Origin: CAZLBV01 sp964557845
Lineage (GTDB): Bacteria > Acidobacteriota > Aminicenantia > Aminicenantales > Aminicenantaceae
Length of the DNA: 11,877 nt
Assembly (NCBI GenBank): GCA_964557845.1
Contig: CAZLBV010000047.1
Location: 1-11,877 of the forward strand
Reading direction: 5' to 3'
Shown: positions 1 to 5,461 of the stretch, one piece after another
Layout: each line of letters begins with the position of its first letter
How positions within the stretch are numbered: the stretch's first letter is position 1
Notes under the pieces: model-generated
What the model was told of the DNA's origin: nothing
The model's input: only the letters and a program-made list of their open reading frames with translations
Database searches by the model: none
Made by a program: the position numbers and the translations under genes

Positions 1-258
1 TGCCCGTGCTGTTCCGGAGGGCTTTCTTCGGGAATTATACATATCCTTTAACCGTTTGTTCGAATGTTGAGTAAAAATGGGGGAACTCCTTTGGGGAGAA
101 GGGGAAGGAAAAAGGTGCCCCTTGGAATCTATAGATTCCACTTGGATTATAATCTATTTGCCTGTAATTAAATAAATTAGATCAATAATTTGGAAAATTT
201 TGGGGGATCTTCTGTTTATATATGAGGTAATTTTTTTTTAATAAATTGAAATATTTGC
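1..258. other. AT-rich intergenic region, no gene recognised
   Basis: No convincing coding sequence is visible. All three forward frames are open at the left edge but stop at 49-51, 68-70 and 72-74. Any of them could be the last codons of a gene upstream of the window, and nothing allows a choice. An imperfect hairpin (arms 12-19 and 26-34, one bulged base) lies at the left edge and is not followed by a T-run. From about 140 onward the DNA is very AT-rich, with several A and T tracts, as expected of a promoter-containing spacer. An 18-bp palindrome at 123-140 is listed separately. Confidence 0.6.
123..140. repeat. Perfect 18-bp palindrome, possible operator
   Basis: TGGAATCTATAGATTCCA is its own reverse complement over all 18 bases and has no spacer, so it suits a dimeric DNA-binding protein better than an RNA hairpin. 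No T-run follows on either side, which argues against an intrinsic terminator. It lies about 119 bases upstream of the -35 candidate of the redox operon. That is far for a simple repressor site but possible for an activator, or for a site serving the gene to the left. The binding protein is unknown. Confidence 0.5.
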
Positions 259-286
259 TTGACAAATAAGATAAAATGAATAAATT
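259..286 (+). promoter_or_regulatory. Candidate sigma70 promoter of the redox operon
   Basis: A perfect TTGACA -35 box sits at 259-264. After a 16-base spacer, TAAATT (4 of 6 to TATAAT) at 281-286 is the best placed -10 box. A better hexamer, TATAAC at 286-291, is 21 bases away and too far. A start of transcription near 293 would leave a leader of about 80 bases before the ATG at 374, including a 12-bp palindrome at 297-308 (ATAATTAATTAT) just downstream of the expected start. AT-rich DNA makes chance matches common. Confidence 0.45.
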
Positions 287-373
287 ATAACAACAGATAA
301 TTAATTATGATAGCAAATAATTTTAGATTGTTTCCTGTTTCATCACTTAAAAGCAAAAAAGGAGAGAAAAAAT

Positions 374-760
374 ATGCCCAAATTAACCATTGATGAATTG
401 ATCAAAATCAGGGAAAAAGCCAAGGGAGATAGGATTTTGAGTAACGATGGTCCTTACTCGGCTAAGGTCACAGTCCACATGGGTACTTGCGGGATTGCCG
501 CCGGTGCCCGCAAGATCATGGAAGCCCTGATCGAGGAAATCGAGAAGAAAGGTGTTAAAGATATTTACTTAACCACATCCGGATGCGCCGGACTATGCAG
601 CCATGAACCAATGATCACGGTTGAATTAGCCAACAGCATACCGGTTAAGTATATTGACTTGACCCAGGAAAAAGTAGTTGAGATCTTTAATAAACATCTT
701 ATCGATCATCATCCGGTAATGGAATATGCCTTAGCAGCCGGAAGTGAACGGTCGATATAA
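374..760 (+). CDS. HndB-like thioredoxin-fold (2Fe-2S) ferredoxin domain protein
   Basis: This 128-residue soluble protein belongs to the small (2Fe-2S) thioredoxin-like ferredoxin family typified by HndB of NADP-reducing hydrogenases. It probably passes electrons to or from the large flavoprotein encoded 10 bases downstream. A short N-terminal helix (about 1-22) precedes the fold. The cluster region shows MGTCGIAAGA (C39) and SGCAGLC (C71, C75). Only three cysteines exist: the position five residues after C39, a cysteine in NuoE-type proteins, is glycine. From memory this GTCGIAAGA pattern is usual in HndB-like proteins, so it need not mean decay, but cluster binding cannot be assumed. The N-terminal helical domain of NuoE/HydC is absent. 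The ATG follows AAAGGAG (358-364) with nine bases between. First gene of a three-gene operon. Confidence 0.85.
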   Translation: MPKLTIDELIKIREKAKGDRILSNDGPYSAKVTVHMGTCGIAAGARKIMEALIEEIEKKGVKDIYLTTSGCAGLCSHEPMITVELANSIPVKYIDLTQEKVVEIFNKHLIDHHPVMEYALAAGSERSI

Positions 761-770
761 GGGGGATGCC

Positions 771-3700
771 ATGAGTGATAAATATTATAGGATGGTACTT
801 TCATTGTGCGGAGGGGCGGCTTGTGTTTCCAACCATGCATTTGAGATTAAAAATGCTCTTGAGAAGGAACTGAAGAAAAAAGGTTTGGATAAAGAAATCA
901 AAATTGAAACAACCGGATGCAACGGTTTTTGTGATACTGGGCCTCTCCTGGTGGTGAAACCGGATAACATTTATTACAACCATCTAAAAGTCGAAGATAT
1001 TCCTTATTTAACTGAAGAGCATTTTCTTAAAGGCCGTCCGGTAAAAAAATTGATGTTTATTCCTCCGGCCGAGGCAGATAACATTCCTAAATTAAGCGAT
1101 GTGGATTTTTTTAAAAAGCAGATGCTGATTGCTTTACGCAATCGGGGTTTGATCGACGCGGAAAACATAGATGATTATATTGCCAGGGATGGGTATGCCG
1201 GTTTAACCAAAGCCCTGACAGAAATGTCTCCTGAAGACATACTGTCAGAGATAAAAAATTCGGGGCTTCGTGGACGTGGGGGGGCCGGTTTCCCTACCGG
1301 GGTAAAATGGGAATTTGTGAAAAAGGCTGAGGGAGAACCCAAATATATCATATGTAACGGTGATGAAGGAGATCCGGGTGCTTATATGGATCGCAGTATT
1401 GTCGAAGGCGATCCTCATTCCATTCTGGAAGGGATGCTGATAGGAGCCAGGGCTATGGGTTCAAATCAGGGATTTATCTATATCAGGAATGAATATCCAT
1501 TAGCGATCCGCAGGATAAATAACGCCATTGAGCAGGCGAGAGAATATGGTCTGCTGGGGAAAGATATTCTCGGAACCGGATTTGATTTTGATCTTAAGGT
1601 AGTAAGAGGGGCCGGAGCTTTTGTATGTGGGGAAGAAACCTCATTGATCGCGTCCATTGAAGGATACCTGGGCGAACCAAGGCCTCGTCCTCCTTATCCT
1701 GCTGAAAAAGGATTATGGAACAAGCCAACCAATATAAATAATGTCGAGACCTGGGCTAATGTCCCGGTCATTATCCAAAGGGGAGCTGGTTGGTTTTCTT
1801 CCATAGGAACCGAGACAAGTAAGGGTACCAAGGTTTTCTCTGTGGTTGGAAAGGTGAAAAACACCGGTTTGGTGGAAGTCCCTATGGGTATGACCTTGGG
1901 CGAAATAATCTTTGATATATGTGGTGGTATGTCCGGAGATAAGCAGTTCAAAGCGGTTCAGATCGGAGGGCCTTCAGGGGGATGTATTCCTAAATCCATG
2001 TTGAATCTACCGGTCGATTATGAACAGCTTACCGATGCCGGCGCGATGATGGGTTCAGGGGGAATGGTGGTTATGGATGAAAGCACCTGCATGGTGGATC
2101 TGGCTCATTTTTTTCTCTCTTTTCTTAAAGATGAATCCTGTGGCAAATGTACACCCTGCCGGGAGGGGATTCCCCAAATGCTGGCGATATTATCCCGGAT
2201 TAAGGAGGGACAAGCGGAGCTAAAGGAATTGGATGAGTTGGAGAACCTGGCCAGTGTGATCAAGGATACGGCTTTGTGCGGATTGGGAAAAACCGCACCC
2301 AATTCGGTTTTGACCACACTCCGTTATTTCAGACAAGAATATGAAGACCACATTGTAAAGAAAAGATGTGAGGCAGGAGTCTGCAGGAGCCTGGTATCGT
2401 CACCCTGCCATCATGCCTGTCCTATCGGAACTGAGGCCAGTTCCTATGTCGCTCTTATTGCCCAAAGGAAATTCCGGGAGGCTTTTGAGGTAAATTACTA
2501 TCACAATCCTTTACCCGGTGTTTGCAGCCGCGTGTGCCATCATCCCTGTGAGAGTAAGTGCAAAGCAGGTGAGTTGGATGCACCGATCGCGATCCGGGAA
2601 CTGAAGCGCTTTGTGTCCGATTATGTCTGGAACAATGGAGGTTACCGGCTGCCTGCCAAGATTAATTCAGGAAAGGAACATATGGTTGCCGTGGTCGGAG
2701 CCGGACCGGCTGGACTGATGGCTTCTTGGGAATTGGTGAAATTAGGATATAATGTAACCATATTTGAATCAGAATCAGTTCCAGGCGGGATGATGGCATG
2801 GGGAATTCCGGAATACCGGCTTCCTAAGAAACTGTTACAATTAGAGATCGAACAAATTCAAAAGTTAGGGGTGAATATTAAGACAAACACTACAGTTGGA
2901 AAAGATATTACATTGACGGAATTATTCGAACAAGGATATGAAGCAGTATTCATCGCCACCGGCGCCCCATTAAATATCAGCCTCCGAATTCCGGGAGAGA
3001 ATGTGGGTGGGGTCATCGATCCCATCCGCTTTTTAAAAGATCATAATCTAAATGGTAATGTGTCGGTGGGAAAGAAAGTCGCTGTAGTAGGAGGAGGGAA
3101 TACGGCTATAGATGCTGCCAGAACTGCTTTGCGGTTAGGAGCTGAGGTGACGATCCTCTATAGGAGAACCCGGCGGGAGATGCCGGCCATCAAGGAAGAG
3201 ATAGATGCTGCCATCGAAGAAGGCATAAAAATGGAATTTCTCACCCTTCCGGTTGAAGCCATTTCTGAAAATGGATCTCTTTCCAAGATAAAGTGCACCA
3301 GAATGATTCTGGAAGAATTTGATACATCCGGCCGCCGCCGCCCCAAACCTCTGGAGGGGAGTGAGTTTGAAATGGAGGTGGACACCTTGATCCCGGCGAT
3401 CGGTCAGGAACCGGATCTGAATTTCTTGGAAGAGCAGATCGCTCTGAATATCTCTAAATGGAATACTTTGGAAGTTGACTCTGAGACTATGGCGACCAAT
3501 ATTCCTGGTATATTTGCCGGAGGAGATGTAGTTACCGGACCTGCGACTGTTTTGGAGGCAATGCGGGCAGGAAAAATAGTGGCAGAATCGATCGACAGGT
3601 ATATACAGGGAAAGAGTTTGACCCGGATCTATAAACCGACCGAACCAAGATTGGAGGTGCCTCCTGTGGCTGTGGGTTCAGATGAAGAAATCGAGTTTTC

Positions 3701-3848
3701 CCGGCCTCTAATGCCCAAATTGCCAGTCGAACAGCGAGTCAAAAATTTTAGCGAAGTTGAATTAGGATTCAACCTTGAAGATGCTGTCCGGGAAGCGCAG
3801 CGGTGTTTTCGCTGTGACCTTGAAAATATAAGAAGGAGAGGTGAATAA
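771..3848 (+). CDS. NuoF/HydB-GltD/NfnB fusion, NAD(P)H-dependent FeS flavoprotein
   Basis: A 1025-residue fusion. Residues 1-95 are a thioredoxin-like [2Fe-2S] domain with all four ligands (C13, C18, C50, C54). Residues about 110-525 are NuoF: GRGGAGFPTG (168-177) and the NGDEGDPGAY stretch (196-205) for FMN/NADH, an SLBB region, and a [4Fe-4S] site (C457, C460, C463, C503). Residues 533-615 are a GltD/DPYD-type FeS region (C533, C538, C546, C550, C585, C589, C593, C597). Residues 637-945 are the GltD flavoprotein: FAD motif GAGPAGL (643-649), NADP motif GGGNTA (774-779) with YRRTRREMPA (797-806), and a second FAD motif AGGDV (916-920). A C-terminal RCFRCD adds C1012 and C1015. It probably exchanges electrons between NADH, NADPH and ferredoxin, as NfnABC-type enzymes do. 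The ATG at 771 is preferred over the GTG at 744 because AAGGGGG (759-765) precedes it. Confidence 0.88.
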   Translation: MSDKYYRMVLSLCGGAACVSNHAFEIKNALEKELKKKGLDKEIKIETTGCNGFCDTGPLLVVKPDNIYYNHLKVEDIPYLTEEHFLKGRPVKKLMFIPPAEADNIPKLSDVDFFKKQMLIALRNRGLIDAENIDDYIARDGYAGLTKALTEMSPEDILSEIKNSGLRGRGGAGFPTGVKWEFVKKAEGEPKYIICNGDEGDPGAYMDRSIVEGDPHSILEGMLIGARAMGSNQGFIYIRNEYPLAIRRINNAIEQAREYGLLGKDILGTGFDFDLKVVRGAGAFVCGEETSLIASIEGYLGEPRPRPPYPAEKGLWNKPTNINNVETWANVPVIIQRGAGWFSSIGTETSKGTKVFSVVGKVKNTGLVEVPMGMTLGEIIFDICGGMSGDKQFKAVQIGGPSGGCIPKSMLNLPVDYEQLTDAGAMMGSGGMVVMDESTCMVDLAHFFLSFLKDESCGKCTPCREGIPQMLAILSRIKEGQAELKELDELENLASVIKDTALCGLGKTAPNSVLTTLRYFRQEYEDHIVKKRCEAGVCRSLVSSPCHHACPIGTEASSYVALIAQRKFREAFEVNYYHNPLPGVCSRVCHHPCESKCKAGELDAPIAIRELKRFVSDYVWNNGGYRLPAKINSGKEHMVAVVGAGPAGLMASWELVKLGYNVTIFESESVPGGMMAWGIPEYRLPKKLLQLEIEQIQKLGVNIKTNTTVGKDITLTELFEQGYEAVFIATGAPLNISLRIPGENVGGVIDPIRFLKDHNLNGNVSVGKKVAVVGGGNTAIDAARTALRLGAEVTILYRRTRREMPAIKEEIDAAIEEGIKMEFLTLPVEAISENGSLSKIKCTRMILEEFDTSGRRRPKPLEGSEFEMEVDTLIPAIGQEPDLNFLEEQIALNISKWNTLEVDSETMATNIPGIFAGGDVVTGPATVLEAMRAGKIVAESIDRYIQGKSLTRIYKPTEPRLEVPPVAVGSDEEIEFSRPLMPKLPVEQRVKNFSEVELGFNLEDAVREAQRCFRCDLENIRRRGE

Positions 3849-4093
3849 TGAATGAAAACAGATTGTATGTCGGAAATCTTTACTGTCTGGTCAAAAGGGA
3901 CCATCTCATAAATCTGTTTTCCAAATACGGCAGAGTCAAAAATATTGATATGATCGAAGGAACCGGATACGGATATGTAGAAATGTCCTCGCAATCTGAG
4001 GCGGAAAAAGCCATATCAGGGCTGGATGGAACAGAATTCTTGGAGAGGGTCATCAAGGTAAGAAGAGCTGGACTTCAAATGCTGGTGCAGTGA
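3848..4093 (+). CDS. Small RRM-domain RNA-binding protein
   Basis: This 81-residue protein is a single RNA recognition motif with almost no flanking sequence. RNP2 is LYVGNL (6-11) and RNP1 is TGYGYVEM (39-46), with the aromatic residues in the usual RNA-contacting places; the end (VIKVRRA, 68-74) matches the last strand of the fold. Similar one-domain RRM proteins occur in cyanobacteria and scattered other bacteria and bind single-stranded RNA, though their targets are mostly unknown. The ATG overlaps the TAA of the fusion gene by one base (TAATG) and AAGGAG lies at 3833-3838, so translation is probably coupled to that gene. A role in post-transcriptional control of this or another mRNA is inference. 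The glycine-rich tail seen on some family members is missing. Confidence 0.9.
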   Translation: MNENRLYVGNLYCLVKRDHLINLFSKYGRVKNIDMIEGTGYGYVEMSSQSEAEKAISGLDGTEFLERVIKVRRAGLQMLVQ

Positions 4094-4102
4094 TTTAAAT
4101 CA
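4091..4102. repeat. 12-bp palindrome over the RRM stop codon
   Basis: TGATTTAAATCA is a perfect 12-bp palindrome that begins with the TGA stop codon of the RRM gene. It is AT-rich and has no T-run after it, so it is a poor terminator. It may be chance in AT-rich DNA. Confidence 0.3.
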
Positions 4103-4164
4103 TAAACGAACAGGAATTATTCGACTGAAGCAGTAAAATTATAAAACCGTATTTTCTAAATAAA

Positions 4165-4177
4165 CCCTGGTGTAGGG
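4165..4177 (-). terminator. Weak terminator-like hairpin after the minus-strand gene
   Basis: Read on the minus strand, CCCT and AGGG form a four-base stem around the five-base loop ACACC, followed by TTTATTT. It begins about ten bases past the stop codon of the 78-residue minus-strand gene, where a terminator would be expected. The stem is short, so the call is tentative. The spacer 4094-4186, where the two genes converge, shows no better hairpin. Confidence 0.25.
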
Positions 4178-4186
4178 AAGAAAACA

Positions 4187-4423
4187 CTAACTTAAATTAA
4201 AATTTGTATCTGGTTCTGTTGTTCTTACTTCAAATTCAGTCAATTTATTAAGCAGGTTTCTGGTGCGAAGTTCCTTGCGAATATCACTCGCCCGGTTCTT
4301 GCTGAAGATTCCCAATAATTGTCTGTTTCCAGCTTCATCATAAAGGTAAAAAGCAAGTTTGCTCTTTGCTTTTTTCGAGGCCTCTTCGATCTGAGCTGTG
4401 TAATCAAGTTCATGTGTTTCCAT
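4187..4423 (-). CDS. Small conserved-looking protein of unknown function, 78 residues
   Basis: I do not recognise this family. The protein is soluble, charged and has no cysteine, signal peptide or membrane segment. An acidic N-terminal stretch leads into a lysine-rich helix (about 13-22), then a strand-like segment LAFYLYDEAGN (23-33), a second strand, a basic helix and a polar tail. It reads as a small alpha/beta domain. The frame could be opened at a GTG (4438), but the ATG at 4423 is preferred because GTGGAG lies nine bases before it on the minus strand. It converges on the RRM gene and is divergent from the NimA-like gene. A coding role is supported by the Shine-Dalgarno site and the non-random composition, but the ORF is short, and a conserved homologue would be needed to be sure. 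Confidence 0.6.
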   Translation of the reverse strand: METHELDYTAQIEEASKKAKSKLAFYLYDEAGNRQLLGIFSKNRASDIRKELRTRNLLNKLTEFEVRTTEPDTNFNLS

Positions 4424-4743
4424 AGTTTCGATCTCCACTTTATTTTTATCAGAATTATTTTTAGCTTGGATAATAAATGCAATTTTTATGCCAAAAATTC
4501 TTCTATAAATCGATCTCTCTGAAACTCAGAGTTTTGTAAAAATTATCAATTATAAATTCAAAATGTATATGCAATAAAAGGGATAAATGACACAGATGTA
4601 TCCGATTTTTCCCTAGTCTATTTTATTTATACGTTTAAATTATAACTGCGTTATTTTAGCCAAAATTCAATAAATTTCAATGATTTTTTTTAAAATTTTT
4701 TATAAGCTGGATTATTGAGGAAAACTGGTAAGGAGTAAAGCTA
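4424..4743. promoter_or_regulatory. AT-rich divergent intergenic region
   Basis: About 320 bases separate two divergently transcribed genes and must hold both promoters. On the minus strand, AATAAT (plus-strand 4454-4459) lies 17 bases from TTGCAT (4477-4482), a weak promoter match for the small gene. On the plus strand, TATAAG at 4701-4706 could be the -10 of the NimA-like gene, but no good -35 box is spaced correctly. Long A and T tracts occur at 4684-4701. A hairpin at 4517-4531 is listed separately. No ORF here looks real. Confidence 0.4.
4517..4531 (+). repeat. Perfect 6-bp stem hairpin followed by TTTT
   Basis: CTCTGA and TCAGAG pair perfectly around the loop AAC and are followed by TTTTG. 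On the plus strand this has the shape of a weak intrinsic terminator, but the nearest plus-strand gene ends more than 420 bases upstream. On the minus strand it lies about 95 bases ahead of the small unknown gene and could be an operator or leader hairpin. Its role is undecided. Confidence 0.35.
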
Positions 4744-5208
4744 ATGCCATCTGCAGAACTGTCTCATAAAAAATGCATTCGCCTTCTCAAGAGTTCAGTC
4801 TATGGAAGGCTGGCCATGTGCGGTTTCAGCCAGCAGCCTTATATTACCCCTGTCATTTATGTCCTGTTTGAAAATAATATTTATATTCATACCGGATTCC
4901 AAGGCAGGAAGATCGACTATCTTCGCTCCAATCCTAAGGTTTGTTTTGAGATCAGTTCATCCGGAAAACTTTATGCCGGCCCTAGGGCAAAAGATTTCAG
5001 TATCAGATTCTGGTGTGTCCTGGTTTTCGGCCAAGCCCAGGAATTATCCGACTCTTCCTTTAAACTGAACGTGATGAACCTTTTTATGGAAAAATACGCC
5101 GCCGGATTTAATTATGAAGATCTTGGCCTGAATGAAATGAGGGATGTCAATGTTATCGAGGTAACCATGGAAAAGATTTCGGGGAAGGTTGGATTTGATC
5201 CAAAGTGA
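4744..5208 (+). CDS. NimA-like pyridoxamine 5'-phosphate oxidase-fold flavoprotein
   Basis: This 154-residue protein has the split beta-barrel, FMN-binding fold of the pyridoxamine 5'-phosphate oxidase superfamily, closest in layout to the NimA/5-nitroimidazole-resistance branch. The diagnostic stretch is YGRLAMCG (20-27), then PYITPVIYV (32-40), IYIHTGFQGRKIDYLRSNP (46-64), and VCFEI (66-70), the usual order of strands and FMN phosphate contacts. FWCVLVFGQA (89-98) matches the strand that normally carries the family's SV-x-x-x-G pattern. Members reduce nitro compounds or use flavins or haem; the substrate here cannot be read from sequence. The ATG follows AAGGAG (4730-4735) with eight bases between. 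It is probably monocistronic, because the 253 bases after it hold no intact gene and a strong promoter. No signal peptide is present. Confidence 0.82.
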   Translation: MPSAELSHKKCIRLLKSSVYGRLAMCGFSQQPYITPVIYVLFENNIYIHTGFQGRKIDYLRSNPKVCFEISSSGKLYAGPRAKDFSIRFWCVLVFGQAQELSDSSFKLNVMNLFMEKYAAGFNYEDLGLNEMRDVNVIEVTMEKISGKVGFDPK

Positions 5209-5217
5209 GGTAAAAAA

Positions 5218-5377
5218 ATGTCTGATAAAAATAAGTTTAATGGATTTGAATCCAAAGCTTAATCCTTTTTAAAAGCACGCAGAAGAAATATTGGATTACT
5301 GTGTCGAAAAATATAAACCCATGCTTCCTCTTCGTAAATGGCTGGTTTCCATAGGAATCGGGGAGTATTTGCTTTGA
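5218..5377 (+). pseudogene. Possible frameshifted gene remnant
   Basis: An ATG at 5218, with GAGG (5207-5210) seven bases ahead, opens a 14-codon reading frame that stops at 5260-5262. A second frame, one base shifted, runs from 5273 to a stop at 5375-5377 and encodes 34 residues with a protein-like pattern (AEEILDYCVEKYKPMLPLRK). That stretch weakly recalls the N-terminus of formate/nitrite (FocA-type) transporters, where an AEI-x-x-Y helix precedes an LP-x-x-K turn into the first membrane helix. The resemblance is from memory and not decisive. A small gene destroyed by frameshift and deletion would explain the spacer, and an unrelated leader region is the alternative. Confidence 0.25.
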
Positions 5378-5388
5378 AGACAGGTTTC

Positions 5389-5417
5389 TTGACACGCATT
5401 CAAAAGACATAGATAAT
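5389..5417 (+). promoter_or_regulatory. Strong sigma70-type promoter of the glycosidase operon
   Basis: TTGACA (5389-5394) is a perfect -35 box and GATAAT (5412-5417) matches TATAAT at five of six positions, with the ideal 17-base spacer. Transcription would start near 5424 and leave a leader of about 38 bases before the ATG at 5462. No clear operator palindrome overlaps it, so how it is controlled is not visible. It places the start of the carbohydrate operon here, not in the upstream NimA-like gene. Confidence 0.75.
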
Positions 5418-5461
5418 CTTTCCCTAAATGCCAGAGGTTAGGTGTTATTTGAGGATCGAAC

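Noticed and set aside
1..70. Tail of an upstream gene, for example a 22-codon stretch ending at the TGA at 68-70
   Set aside because: All three forward frames stop close to the edge and none shows a recognisable protein end, so no frame can be chosen.
744..770. GTG at 744 as a longer start for the fusion gene, adding nine residues
   Set aside because: It lies inside the end of the previous gene and has no Shine-Dalgarno site; the ATG at 771 has AAGGGGG at the right distance, and the thioredoxin-like domain begins only after it.
3629..3994. 121-codon minus-strand open frame
   Set aside because: It lies opposite the fusion and RRM genes, has no Shine-Dalgarno site that I can see and no recognisable motif; it is a reading-frame shadow.
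4319..4522. 67-codon plus-strand open frame
   Set aside because: It overlaps the minus-strand small gene, which has a better ribosome binding site and composition; the Phe/Ile/Lys-rich product reflects AT-rich DNA.
5338..5412. 24-codon frame starting at an ATG inside the remnant region
   Set aside because: It has no Shine-Dalgarno site, overlaps the promoter for the glycosidase operon, and its product shows no motif.
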